From Amycolatopsis pretoriensis (GTDB lineage Bacteria > Actinomycetota > Actinomycetes > Mycobacteriales > Pseudonocardiaceae): a stretch of DNA of 64,000 nt. The notes below the pieces were generated by a model, which saw only the letters and a program-made list of their open reading frames with translations, was not told where the DNA came from and made no database searches. Each line of letters starts with the position of its first letter. Within the stretch, counting starts at the first letter, position 1. Below are positions 19,382 through 29,100 of the stretch, piece by piece. The stretch is from contig NZ_FNUJ01000012.1 of assembly GCF_900107925.1 (NCBI RefSeq), positions 186,001 through 250,000 on the forward strand, in the 5' to 3' direction. The position numbers and the translations under genes were made by a program.

Positions 19382-19660
19382 ATGAGTGAGCAGCCGGTCG
19401 ACGACAAGGCGCACATCCGGCACCACCTCGACTTCACGAAGGCGGAGTGGATCCGGGCGGAGCCCGAGGGCGTCACCCTCGACGACTGCGTCGAGTACGC
19501 CTTCATCGAGCACACCGACGGCGTCACCTACACCGCCATGCGGCAGTCGGCGAAGCCGGACGGCGTCATCCTCGTCTTCACGCCGTCGGAGTGGGACGCG
19601 TTCGTCAAGGGCGTCCGCGACGGCGAGTTCGACCTGCCCGAGGACCTCGCGGAGGCTTAA
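19382..19660 (+). CDS. DUF397 family small protein
   Basis: The 92-residue protein has the DUF397 pattern (LDFTKAEWIRAE, then VTYTAMRQSAKPDGVILVFT and SEWDAFVKGVRDGEFDL). DUF397 proteins are abundant in actinomycetes and usually sit beside an XRE-type (Scr1/BldB-related) regulator. None is adjacent here. The ATG at 19382 is chosen because the conserved core begins shortly after it. Its end overlaps the convergent SnoaL-like gene by 4 bases. Confidence 0.8.
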   Translation: MSEQPVDDKAHIRHHLDFTKAEWIRAEPEGVTLDDCVEYAFIEHTDGVTYTAMRQSAKPDGVILVFTPSEWDAFVKGVRDGEFDLPEDLAEA

Positions 19661-20538
19661 AGCTTCGCGGCCAGCTCGGGGATCGCGCCGAGGTCGCCGG
19701 CGATGCCGAGGTGGTCGCCGTAGTCGCGGGACTCGACGACCAAGCCGTCGCGAATGCGCATGGCGAAGATGTTGGCGATCCGCACCGGGCGCCCGGCGTA
19801 CTCGCCCTGGTAGGCGAACTCGGCGATCAGCACCTCGGGATCGGTGCCCTCGTAGGTGACCAGGTCGGTCGCCTCGAGGTCGACGCTCATCCCCTCGGCC
19901 TGCTTGAAGTGCGCCCGCAGTTCCTCGCGCGTGCGCACCACGGCCGAGCCCGGCTGGAACGGGTGCGTGACGTGCGTTTCCCCGGCGTACAGCTCCGCCA
20001 GCTCTTCGCCGCGCTTGTCCGAGACGCCGTAGACGAGCCGCTCGAAGACTTCGCGGCGGCTCGCCGGGTCGCTCGACGTCCGTGGTCCGATCGGCGACAA
20101 CTCGCGCGGCGGTGCCTGTTCGTAGGCCTGCACGAGCTGGTCGACGCCGTCGCGGATCGCCGCGAGGCGCAGGTAGTCGTGGTAGTCGCGGGAGTGGACG
20201 ATCAGGCCGTCGCGCACGCGCAGCACCTGGATGTTGGCCGTCGGTGTGGTCTTGCCGGTTTCGAGCGACTCGGCGTCGTAGTCGTATTCGGCGACGATCA
20301 CCTCGGGGTCGGTCGTCTCGTGGACGACGACGTTCTTGCGCGTGAGCCGCAGCGTCGTGGCCAGGGCGCCGGTGAAGCGCTCGTGGACGGCGGCGCGGCC
20401 GGTGAGGCGCGTCGGCCGCGGCACGGCTTGGGGGTGTTCGACGACCGTGTCTTCGGCGTAAAGCGCGGACAGGTCGGCGAAGCGCCCTTCGCTGATGCCG
20501 TCGGACAACGCAGCGAAGACGTCGCGAGGTGTGGTCAT
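19657..20538 (-). CDS. Duplicated SnoaL-like (NTF2-fold) protein
   Basis: This 293-residue protein is an internal duplication of the SnoaL-like/NTF2-like fold. The two halves align by eye: DPEVIVAEYDYDAESLETG then VLRVRDGLIVHSRDYHDYLR in the first, and DPEVLIAEFAYQGEYAG then AMRIRDGLVVESRDYGDHLG in the second. Such proteins bind small hydrophobic ligands or act as isomerases or hydrolases; the substrate is not apparent. A long inverted repeat immediately upstream (20561-20602) suggests repression by a TetR-like regulator, so a role in detoxification of small molecules is plausible. Confidence 0.78.
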   Translation of the reverse strand: MTTPRDVFAALSDGISEGRFADLSALYAEDTVVEHPQAVPRPTRLTGRAAVHERFTGALATTLRLTRKNVVVHETTDPEVIVAEYDYDAESLETGKTTPTANIQVLRVRDGLIVHSRDYHDYLRLAAIRDGVDQLVQAYEQAPPRELSPIGPRTSSDPASRREVFERLVYGVSDKRGEELAELYAGETHVTHPFQPGSAVVRTREELRAHFKQAEGMSVDLEATDLVTYEGTDPEVLIAEFAYQGEYAGRPVRIANIFAMRIRDGLVVESRDYGDHLGIAGDLGAIPELAAKL

Positions 20539-20560
20539 GAATCCTCCCAGTGGGCAAAAC

Positions 20561-20602
20561 GGAGTCCGTAGTCCGCCTAGTACGATACGGACTACAGACT
20601 CC
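20561..20602. promoter_or_regulatory. Large inverted repeat (TetR-type operator candidate)
   Basis: Arms GGAGTCCGTAGTCCG and CGGACTACAGACTCC pair with one mismatch over 15 bases, around a 12-base AT-richer centre (CCTAGTACGATA). It begins 23 bases upstream of the SnoaL-like gene start, a normal operator position. The neighbouring upstream gene (ankyrin protein) ends at 20609, so the site can only serve the SnoaL gene. Confidence 0.6.
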
Positions 20603-20608
20603 GGTTGT

Positions 20609-21916
20609 CTAGCGAAGGAGGTCCCGGGCGGCCGGCTGTCCGCACACCTCCGCCCACGTCTCGGGAGTGCTGTCGAAGAGCGCGTCCCGCGCGCCGGCGT
20701 CCGCGCCGTTTTCGACCAGGAAGCGGATGACGTCGAGGTGCCCGGACTGCGCGGCCAGGTGCAGGGCCGTGACGCCCTCGCCGTGTCCCGGCCCGCCGAA
20801 CGTGCCGCGGTGGTTCACGTCGGCGCCGAGGTCCAGCAGCGTCCGGACGGCGGCGAGCTTGCCCTGCGCCGCCGCCCACGTCAGGGCCGTGCCGCGGTAG
20901 ACGTCGGCGTTCACGTCGGCACCGCGAGCGACGAGCTTCCGCAGGGCTTCGACGCGGTCGTTGCGCGCGGCCCAGGAGAGAGCTTCGTTCTTGACCTCGG
21001 CGGGGTCGTCCGTCGGCTGCCAGGCCGGGAAGCCGCTGTGGGGACGGTAAAAGCCCCGGTGGGCGCCGGGCTCGCCCGAGGTCAGCAGTTCGTCGATGAA
21101 GGCGGTGTCGCCGAGCCCGGCCGCGACGCGCAGGTTGCCCGGCGCTCGACTGTGCTCCGCGAGCGTCTCCGTGGCTTCGCGGTGGCCCCAGAAGAGGGCG
21201 ACGACCAGAGGAGTGCCGCCGTCGCCGCGGGCCGCGACGTCGACCGGCGCGCCGCGGTCCAGCAGCAGGGCGAGCAGGTGCGGCAGGTTGCTGTAGGCGG
21301 CTTGGTGCAACGGCGTCCAGCCGTGGACGTTGCCGCGCGCGGGGTCGGCGCCGTGGTCGAGCAGGAGCCGGCTGAGCCGCTCGTCGCACGTCGCGCCGGC
21401 CATGCCGAGCAGGTCGTTGCCGTTGGTGCCGCGCGCGGAGACGAGACCGGGGAACTCCGCCAGGAGCGTACCGAGCCCGTCGAGGTCCCGCGCTTCGACG
21501 GCGCGGTATGCGCGGGCGAACGGCTCACCACTGTCCGCAAGAGACTTGACGTGGGCGCGAAGTGCTTTCCAGGAAACGAATCCGTGCTCCCGGGCGACGA
21601 CCGCGCGGGCGCCGTCGCGGGTGAGCGGCTGACTCCAGCGGTCGAACGGCTCGCGCGCGCCGGGTGTCTCGTCTTCGGCCGAGGCGAGCAGGCCGAGCGC
21701 GCGCTCGGCGTAGTACTCGACGTCCTGGTGGTACGGGTGCTGCAGGGTTTCGCCGTGTTCGGTGACGCGCCGGACGTACGCCCGGAGTTTCGGCCAGCTC
21801 GGGAAACCGTGGTCGCGGGCGATCCGGAACTGCGCTTCGGCGAGCTGGACGCCTTCGGCACGCGAGCGTTCCTTCGCGCGCTTGCGGAGTTGTTCGAGGT
21901 TGAGTCCACCGGGCAC
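20609..21916 (-). CDS. Ankyrin-repeat protein
   Basis: The 435-residue protein carries several ankyrin repeats, for example GWTPLHQAAYSNLPHLLALL, GTALTWAAAQGKLAAVRTLL and VTALHLAAQSGHLDVIRFLV. These are protein-protein interaction modules. The first ~150 residues are a different helical region containing two copies of a HGF-x-SW-x-KLRA element (DHGFPSWPKLRAYVR and EHGFVSWKALRAHVK). I chose the GTG at 21916 because GGAGG lies 7 bases upstream. It is cytosolic; the partner is unknown. Confidence 0.8.
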   Translation of the reverse strand: MPGGLNLEQLRKRAKERSRAEGVQLAEAQFRIARDHGFPSWPKLRAYVRRVTEHGETLQHPYHQDVEYYAERALGLLASAEDETPGAREPFDRWSQPLTRDGARAVVAREHGFVSWKALRAHVKSLADSGEPFARAYRAVEARDLDGLGTLLAEFPGLVSARGTNGNDLLGMAGATCDERLSRLLLDHGADPARGNVHGWTPLHQAAYSNLPHLLALLLDRGAPVDVAARGDGGTPLVVALFWGHREATETLAEHSRAPGNLRVAAGLGDTAFIDELLTSGEPGAHRGFYRPHSGFPAWQPTDDPAEVKNEALSWAARNDRVEALRKLVARGADVNADVYRGTALTWAAAQGKLAAVRTLLDLGADVNHRGTFGGPGHGEGVTALHLAAQSGHLDVIRFLVENGADAGARDALFDSTPETWAEVCGQPAARDLLR

Positions 21917-22065
21917 GGTCGTGCCTCCTTTCCTCATCGCCCGTGGTCCGCCGGCACCGGGCAGGAAAGAAGGTGCGTAGCTGGTGGTGCGGTGCTGCGG
22001 GGGTGGGCTCGGCCCTTTCCGCGGACGGGACGCGGCCCCGGCCGCGCCCCGCCAGCGTACCCCCG

Positions 22066-22878
22066 TCAGGGCAGGAGATCGGCCAGCCTGCGGTAGGACT
22101 TCGCCGTGCGCGCCAGGATCTGGACGCAGACGTGGTCGGCGCCCGCGTCGAGGTGAGCCTGGATCCGGTCGGCCGCCGCCTGTTCCCCGGTCGCGACGAT
22201 GGCGTCGACCAGGCGGTCGCTGCCGCCGTCGGCCAGGTCGTCGTCGGTGAAGCCGAGCCGGCGCAGGTTCGCCTGGTGGTGCGGGGCCTGCCGGACGTAG
22301 AGGTCCACGTGCTCCCGCGCGGTTTCGGGTGCCGCGTCGAGCACCACCGCCTGCTCGACGGCGAGGTACTTGCCCGGCCCGAGCCGTTCGCGCGCCATCG
22401 CCGTGTGCTCCGGCGGGACGAAGTACGGGTGGGCGCCGTCGGCGCGTTCGGCCGCCAGGTCCAGCAGGTTCGGGCCCAGCGCCGCGAGCACCCGGCGCGG
22501 GCGGGGCGACGGCTGGGGCAGGCCCGGCAGGTCGGCCGCGGCCATCCCGTCGAGGTAGTCGCGCAACGCCGTCAGCGGCCGCGCGCCCGGCCGGTGCCCG
22601 CCGAGGCCCGCGATGAACCGGCCCGGGTAGGCCTCGCCCAGCGCGCGGACGGCGCTTTCCGCCGCGAGCGGGGAGCGCTGGTCGAACCGCGCGACCCCGG
22701 TGGCGACGGTCAGCTTCGCCGTCGCCGCGAGCAGCAGTGCGGCCTGGGTGAACGCTTCCCGGCCGGCGTACTCGCCGAACCAGATCGCGTCGAAGCCGAG
22801 TTCTTCCACCTCGGCGGCCGTTTCCCGCAGTTCGGTGATCGGGGCGCCGTCGAAGAACCGCCAGATTCCCACGCTCAT
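22066..22878 (-). CDS. LLM-class F420-dependent oxidoreductase
   Basis: The 270-residue protein has the luciferase-like monooxygenase fold as found in F420-dependent enzymes: the N-terminal AAEVEELGFDAIWFGEYAGR, the central AYPGRFIAGLGGHRP, and the C-terminal HLDAGADHVCVQIL typical of actinobacterial members. It probably uses F420 or FMN; the substrate is unknown. GGAGGTGCTCCG precedes the ATG at 22878. Fragments of a related gene lie directly upstream (22949-23588), so this locus once held more than one copy. Confidence 0.83.
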   Translation of the reverse strand: MSVGIWRFFDGAPITELRETAAEVEELGFDAIWFGEYAGREAFTQAALLLAATAKLTVATGVARFDQRSPLAAESAVRALGEAYPGRFIAGLGGHRPGARPLTALRDYLDGMAAADLPGLPQPSPRPRRVLAALGPNLLDLAAERADGAHPYFVPPEHTAMARERLGPGKYLAVEQAVVLDAAPETAREHVDLYVRQAPHHQANLRRLGFTDDDLADGGSDRLVDAIVATGEQAAADRIQAHLDAGADHVCVQILARTAKSYRRLADLLP

Positions 22879-22948
22879 CGGAGCACCTCCGGGGCCAGGT
22901 CGAGCAGGGCGTCCACAGTGGACTCGAACGTGGCCGCGGACGGCACGC

Positions 22949-23041
22949 GATCGGTTCGTCGAGGAAATCGTCCGGCGGGGCCATGCCTCGACGATCGCCG
23001 AGCGCCTGGACGATCTGCTCGATGCGAGCGCTGACGACGTG
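22949..23041 (+). pseudogene. C-terminal fragment of an LLM oxidoreductase, inverted
   Basis: A 31-codon stretch on the plus strand (DRFVEEIVRRGHASTIAERL, then DDLLDASADDV) matches by eye the C-terminal region of the intact minus-strand LLM enzyme next door (DRLVDAIVATGEQAAADRIQ, then AHLDAGADHV). No start, no N-terminus and no coherent continuation are present. It is best read as a remnant left by an inversion or deletion. The match is short, so confidence is moderate. Confidence 0.5.
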
Positions 23042-23132
23042 CCGCCGACCACGACCGTGACACTCGGAGCCGGATGCTCTCTGGGGTGTCCTCGCGGATG
23101 CCGGGCAGCCCGATCCGCTGTGGGACCAGCAG

Positions 23133-23588
23133 CTAGTCCGGCTCAGGGATTTCACCCGCGTACGGCGGGTGCGAGATGGGCCGAGCGTGCGGGTGGACGG
23201 CGTCGGCATGGTCGCGCGACTGCGGCCGCGGCCTGGCGGTGGCCGGCGCACGCGGAAACGTGACTGGCGAATCGGTTTCGGTCGCCGCACTGTCCACTTC
23301 GGATAGACGGTCGAGCGGCCGGTAGTCCTCGCCGAGCTTCGCCGCCTGGATCGCGTGCCCGATGCCGGTGCCGAGCACGACGTCCGGCACCGTCGCCAGG
23401 AGGTCGCCGAAGTGGGCGAACACTTCGCGGGTGCCGGGGCCTTCGCCGCTCCACACCGAGCCGTAGCCGGCTTCGGCGAGCCGCCGGGTGGCCGCGCGCT
23501 CGACGTCCGGGGGTGGGGCCAGGGGCGCGCTCGGCAGCCAGGCGCCGAGCGCGCCGAGCCGGGCTCGCGTGTCTTCGATCAAGGTCAT
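23133..23588 (-). pseudogene. N-terminal fragment of an LLM F420 oxidoreductase
   Basis: The frame of 151 codons starts like an LLM-class enzyme: GALGAWLPSAPLAPPPDVER, TRRLAEAGYGSVWSGEGPGT and VPDVVLGTGIGHAIQ. After about residue 95 it loses similarity and becomes Arg/Pro-rich. Intact homologs are about 270-300 residues, so it is truncated. The missing C-terminal part may be the inverted fragment at 22949-23041. It is divergent from the TetR gene and shares its operator region, which suggests that the TetR originally controlled this oxidoreductase. Confidence 0.65.
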
Positions 23589-23610
23589 CCTCAGTTCCCT
23601 CCAGTAATGT

Positions 23611-23645
23611 GAGGCCGCCTCCGGTTAATATACGGAGGCAGCCTC
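23611..23645. promoter_or_regulatory. Inverted repeat between TetR gene and LLM fragment
   Basis: Arms GAGGCCGCCTCCG and CGGAGGCAGCCTC pair with one mismatch over 13 bases around GTTAATATA. The site lies in the 88-base divergent gap, 31 bases upstream of the tetR start, a typical autoregulatory TetR operator. Confidence 0.68.
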
Positions 23646-23676
23646 CGATTGGCTACCCGGTAGGGTCGGAAGGGCG

Positions 23677-24240
23677 ATGACCGAAGTCAAGCCGATGCGC
23701 GCGGACGCCCGCCGCAACTACGAGCGCCTGCTCGCGGAGGCGCAGCGTGCCTTCGCCGAGCACGGCGTCGACGCGTCGCTGGAAGACATCGCGCGCCGTG
23801 CGGGGGTCGGCATCGGCACGCTCTACCGGCACTTCCCGACGCGGGAGGCTTTGCTCGAAACGCTGCTGCGGGCCCGGTTCGACGGTCAGGCCGAGCGGGC
23901 GCGCGAACTGCTGACCCACCCGGAACCGCTGAACGCGCTGCAGACCTGGCTGGCCGGGCTCGGCGACGCCACCGGCACGTTCCGCGGCCTGGTCGAACTC
24001 ACCGCCGACGCGCTCAGCGACGAAACGTCCCGGTTGTACGAATCGTGCCATGCGATGCGCGAGGCCGGTTCCCATCTGGTGGAACGCGCGAAGCGTGCCG
24101 GCGAACTGCGCCCCGACGTCACCACGCACGAGCTCCTTCTCTTGCTGCACGCGGCATCCTGGGCGGGTGGGCACCTGCCCGGCCCGGGGGGCATGCAACG
24201 CCTCCTGGCTCTTGTTTTCGAGGGATTACGGGTGAGTTAA
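23677..24240 (+). CDS. TetR family transcriptional regulator
   Basis: The 187-residue protein has the TetR helix-turn-helix at residues ~13-55 (DASLEDIARRAGVGIGTLYR then HFPTREALLETLL). A divergent C-terminal ligand domain follows. It probably represses itself and the divergent oxidoreductase through the inverted repeat at 23611-23645. Since the divergent gene is now a fragment, its present target may be only itself or genes elsewhere. Length is normal for the family. Confidence 0.87.
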   Translation: MTEVKPMRADARRNYERLLAEAQRAFAEHGVDASLEDIARRAGVGIGTLYRHFPTREALLETLLRARFDGQAERARELLTHPEPLNALQTWLAGLGDATGTFRGLVELTADALSDETSRLYESCHAMREAGSHLVERAKRAGELRPDVTTHELLLLLHAASWAGGHLPGPGGMQRLLALVFEGLRVS

Positions 24241-24366
24241 CACCGGGAGAAGCCAGCGGGCCGCCCTGCGGGTTAAACTCCGCCTCGACCGGGGCACAAC
24301 GGCGTGCTGAGACCCTTTGTCGACACAGAGCGTCCTGGAATTTGACCAGATAGTGGGAGCCGCATC

Positions 24367-25965
24367 GTGAGCAAGCCCAATAAGCCCGTCGTCCTCATCG
24401 CGGAGAAGCTCGCCCCCTCCGTGCTGAGCGTCTTCGGTGACGAGGTGGAGGTCCGGCACGTCGACGGCACGGACCGGTCCGCGCTGCTCGAGGCGGTGAA
24501 GAGCGCCGACGCGCTGCTGGTCCGCTCCGCCACCCAGGTCGACGCCGAGGTCCTCGGCGCCACGACCCAGCTGAAGGTCGTCGCCCGCGCCGGCGTCGGC
24601 CTCGACAACGTCGAGGTGCCCGCCGCCACCGAGCGCGGGGTCCTGGTCGTCAACGCGCCGACGTCGAACATCGTTTCCGCCGCCGAGCACGCCGTCGCGC
24701 TGCTGCTGGCCGTCGCGCGCCGCGTCCCGGCCGCCAGCCAGAGCCTGCGCGGTGGCGAGTGGAAGCGCAGCTCGTTCTCCGGCGTCGAACTGCAGGGCAA
24801 GACGATCGGCGTGGTCGGCCTCGGCAAGATCGGCCAGCTGTTCGCCCAGCGCCTCGCCGCGTTCGACACCAAGATCATCGCCTACGACCCCTACGTCTCG
24901 GCCGCGCGCGCGGGCCAGCTCGGCATCGAGCTCGTCACCCTCGACGAGCTGCTTTCGCGGGCCGACGCCATTTCCATCCACCTGCCGAAGACGCCGGAGA
25001 CCAAGGGCCTCATCGACGCCGAGGCGCTGAAGAAGACCAAGCCGGGCGTCATCATCGTGAACGCCGCCCGCGGCGGGCTGATCGTCGAAGAGGACCTGGC
25101 CGACGCGCTGCGCTCGGGTCACGTCGGCGGTGCCGGCATCGACGTCTTCGTCACCGAGCCGACCACGTCCAGCCCGCTGTTCGAGCTGGAGAACGTCGTC
25201 GTGACGCCGCACCTGGGCGCGTCGACGGCCGAGGCGCAGGACCGCGCGGGCACGGACGTCGCCCGGTCGGTGCTGCTGGCCCTGCGCGGCGACTTCGTGC
25301 CGGACGCGGTGAACGTCTCCGGCGGCGGCGCGGTCGGCGAGCACGTCCGCCCGTACCTGCTGCTGACCCAGAAGCTCGGCCAGCTGCTCACCGCCCTGAA
25401 CCCGAAGGCGCCGACGTCGGTGACCGTGCAGGTCAAGGGCGAGCTGACCAGCGAGGACACCGGCGTGCTGCAGCTGGCGGCGCTGCGCGGGGTGTTCACC
25501 GGCGTGGTCGAGGACCAGGTCACGTTCGTCAACGCGCCGCAGCTGGCGGAGAAGCTGGGCGTGCAGGTCGAGCTGGAGACCGAGTCGGAGAGCCCCAAGT
25601 TCCGCAGCCTGGTCACGGTGCGCGCGGTGCACGCGGACGGCCAGGTGCTGACGGTGTCCGGTTCGGTCACCGGCAAGGACGAGACCGAGAAGCTGGTCGA
25701 GGTCAACGGCCGCGGGTTCGACCTGCGTGCCGAGGGCACGGTCCTGCTGGTCGAGTACGGCGACCGGCCGGGCGTCATGGGCCGCGTCGGCACGCTGCTC
25801 GGCGAGGCGGGCATCAACATCGAGGCCGCGCAGATCAGCCAGACGACCGACGGGTCGGACGCGGTGATGCTGCTGCGCGTCGACCGCCACATCGACGCGC
25901 ACCTGCTGGAGCCGATCGGCGCCTCGGTCGGGGCGCACACGATCCGTGCGGTCGACTTCAACTGA
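24367..25965 (+). CDS. serA: D-3-phosphoglycerate dehydrogenase
   Basis: SerA (532 residues) oxidises 3-phosphoglycerate, the first step of serine synthesis. The NAD loop is GVVGLGKIGQLFAQRLA. Catalytic residues are the Arg of VNAARGGLIV, the Glu of VTEPTTSSPLFE and the His of TPHLGAST. After the catalytic domain (~1-315) comes the actinobacterial intervening domain, then a C-terminal ACT domain (VLLVEYGDRPGVMGRVGTLL, near GEAGINIEAAQIS) for serine feedback. This is the long type known from M. tuberculosis. GTG is the start. It is a single gene with its own terminator. Confidence 0.96.
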   Translation: MSKPNKPVVLIAEKLAPSVLSVFGDEVEVRHVDGTDRSALLEAVKSADALLVRSATQVDAEVLGATTQLKVVARAGVGLDNVEVPAATERGVLVVNAPTSNIVSAAEHAVALLLAVARRVPAASQSLRGGEWKRSSFSGVELQGKTIGVVGLGKIGQLFAQRLAAFDTKIIAYDPYVSAARAGQLGIELVTLDELLSRADAISIHLPKTPETKGLIDAEALKKTKPGVIIVNAARGGLIVEEDLADALRSGHVGGAGIDVFVTEPTTSSPLFELENVVVTPHLGASTAEAQDRAGTDVARSVLLALRGDFVPDAVNVSGGGAVGEHVRPYLLLTQKLGQLLTALNPKAPTSVTVQVKGELTSEDTGVLQLAALRGVFTGVVEDQVTFVNAPQLAEKLGVQVELETESESPKFRSLVTVRAVHADGQVLTVSGSVTGKDETEKLVEVNGRGFDLRAEGTVLLVEYGDRPGVMGRVGTLLGEAGINIEAAQISQTTDGSDAVMLLRVDRHIDAHLLEPIGASVGAHTIRAVDFN

Positions 25966-25978
25966 CGTAACACTTTCG

Positions 25979-26008
25979 AAGGCCCCCTGTCACTCGGCAG
26001 GGGGCCTT
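25979..26008 (+). terminator. Terminator of serA
   Basis: AAGGCCCCCTG and CAGGGGGCCTT pair perfectly over 11 bases around an 8-base loop, 13 bases past the serA stop, followed by CTTGT. Confidence 0.85.
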
Positions 26009-26195
26009 CTTGTGCAATCACATTCACGTAACGGAGTCCTTTGCCTACGTAAGTAGGTGTTTTGGGGCATTAAGTTCTCCCCGCGAGGTTGAACCACGCG
26101 CCGTCGAGGGCACGGCGCTGTGCCGCGCTTCACCGTCGGGGGTGCCAGGAGCGGCAGGCAGGTTCGGGTCCAGACCTCGGGTAAGGGGCCGACTG

Positions 26196-29100
26196 ATGAG
26201 CAGATCCCGCCTACCCGCGCGCGCGACCACGGCGGCCTTCGCCGTGGTGCTCGCCGCCGCGCTGGGAGCGCCGGTCGCGAGCGCGGCTGATGCCCCGCTC
26301 GCCGATCCAGTGGCGCCGGCGAAGATCGACGACGCCAAGCTGCAGGGCAAGGTTTCGCCCCGGCTCGGTGCCGCGCAGGGCCGCGTCACCGCGTTCGTCG
26401 AGCTGGCGAAGAAGCCCGCCGTCGACGCGTTCACGTCCGCGCAGCCGCAGGGCAAGGAGGCCGCCAAGCGCGCCGCCCGGGTCGCGAAGGACGACACCGC
26501 GGCCGCGGTGAACTCGGTGCTGGGCCAGCTGCGTTCGGCCGACGCCAAGCCGCAGGTCGTCACCCAGACCGCCAACGCCGTCCCCGGCGTGGTCGTCACG
26601 GCCGACGCCGCGAAGCTGCGCGAAGTCGCGAAGCGCGCGGACGTCGTTTCGGTGCGCACGGTCGTGCCGAAGACCCGCACCAACGCCAGCGCCGAGCAGC
26701 TGACCAACACGCTCGCCGCGTGGCAGCAGACCGGCAAGTTCGGCGACGGCGTCCGCGTCGGCGTCATCGACGACGGCATCGACTACACCCACGCCGACTT
26801 CGGCGGCCCCGGCACGCAGGCCGCCTACAAGAGCGTCGACAGCACCAAGCCGACCCCCCTCTTCCCGAGCGCCAAGGTCGTCGGCGGCACCGACCTCGTC
26901 GGTGACGACTACGACGCCGCGACGGCCGGCAAGACCACCCCGAAGCCGGACCCGAACCCGCTGGCCTGCGGTGAGCACGGCACGCACGTCGCCGGCACCA
27001 TCGGCGGCTTCGGCGTCACCGCGGACGGCAAGACCTTCAAGGGCGACTACAAGAAGCTGGACGCCAAGAAGGTCGACGCGATGCAGATCGGCCCGGGCAC
27101 GGCGCCGAAGTCGCTCCTCTACGCCATCAAGGTGTTCGGCTGCGCCGGTTCGACGAACGTCACCTCGCAGGCGCTGGACTGGGCGCTCGACCCGGACGGC
27201 GACGGCGACTTCACCGACCACCTCGACATCGTCAACCTCTCGCTCGGCTCCGACTTCGGCGCGCCGGACGACCCGGACTCGCTGTTCGTGCGCAAGCTCG
27301 CCGCGAACAACGTGCTGCCGGTGATCTCAGCGGGCAACGGCGGCGACATCAACGACATCGCCGGTTCTCCGGGCAACACCCCCGAGGCGCTCACCGTCGC
27401 CAGCACGCGCGACGCGGGCATCCTGCGCGACGCCGCCGAGGTCAAGGCGCCCACGACGGCCGCGGGCCAGAAGACCGGGCAGTACAGCCAGAACTACACC
27501 GGCTACGACACGCTGAACCTGACCGCGCCGGTCGTCACGCTGTCGGCGTCGAACAGCGCGGGCTGCGCGCCGTACTCCGCCGAGGACAAGGCGAAGGCCG
27601 CCGGCAAGTTCGTCTGGCTGGAGTGGGACGACAACGACTCGACCCGCGCCTGCGGTTCGGCGGCCCGCGCCAACAACGCGCAGGCGGCCGGGGCCAAGGG
27701 TGCGCTGCTTTCGTCCACTTTGGAGCACTTCAGCGCGGGCATCGCGGGCAACGCGGCGATCCCGATGTTCCAGTTCACCGGTTCGGCGACCAAGACGCTG
27801 CGCGCGGCGCTGACCGCGGGCACGCTGCAGGTCCGGCTCTACGGCACCGGGCGCGCGTCGATCCAGACCTACGACAAGACGATCGTGGACACCCCGAGCT
27901 CGTTCACCTCGCGCGGCACCCGCGGCCCGGCGCTCAAGCCGGACGTCGCCGCGCCGGGTGACACGATCACCTCGGCGTTCCGCGGCAGCGGCAACGGCCG
28001 GACGGTCCTGAGCGGCACCTCGATGGCGGCTCCGCACACCGCGGGCATCACGGCGCTGGTCCGCCAGTCCCACCCGGACTGGTCGGTCGAGGAGGTCAAG
28101 GCGTCGGTCATCGACACCGCCGGCCACGACGTCTCCGACGGCGCGGGCCACACCTACGCGCCGCAGCGCGTCGGCAGCGGCCGGATCGACGCCAAGGCGG
28201 CGCTGGACAACCAGGTGCTCGCCTACGTCGTCGACGACCCGGGCGCGGTGAGCGTCAGCTTCGGCACGGTCGAGGCGTCCGGGCCGGTGACGCTGTCGAA
28301 GACGATCAAGCTCGTCAACAAGGGCGTCACGGCGGCCGAGTATTCGGTGGCCTACCAGGCGGTCAACGCGCTGCCCGGCGTCGAGTACACAGTGGACAAG
28401 CCGACGGTGAAGCTGACCCCGCGCGGCACCGCCAAGGTCAAGGTGACGCTGAAGATCACCGACCCCAAGGCGCTGCGCAAGGTCATGGACCCGACCATGC
28501 AGGCCACCCAGGCCGGCCTGGCGCGGCAGTTCGTCGCGGACGCGTCCGGCCGGGTCGCCTTCACGCCGGTGAGCGGGGCGAAGGTGCCGCTGCGCGTGTC
28601 GGTCTACTCGGCGCCGAAGCCGGTGTCGACGATTTCGACGCCGCAGTCGGTGAAGTTCGCGCCGGACGCCACGCAGGCCGTGCTGAACCTGAGCGGCAAG
28701 GGCGTCGACCAGGGCAGTGGCGCGCAGCGGTACCGCTCGCTGATCAGCGTGCTCGAGCTGCAGGCGGAGTCCCCGCAGCTGCCCGAGTGCGACGCGGACG
28801 TGGTCACCGACTGCACGGTGAACAAGACGGCCAAGGGCGGCGACCTCCGCTACATCGGTGCGGCGTCCACCGCGCCGCTGGCGAAGGAGCAGGGTGAGCC
28901 GGAGAACGCGGTCCTCGCGTTCGGCCTGTCCACCTGGGGCGACTGGGCGAACATCGGCAGCAACACCTCGCCGTTCGTCGACATCGACACCACCGGGGAC
29001 GGGACGCCGGACTTCGAGACCTACGTGACCAAGGCGACGTCCACGGACGTGCTGCTGGCCGTCACGGTCGCGCTGACCCCGGGCTTCCCGCAGGTGGACG

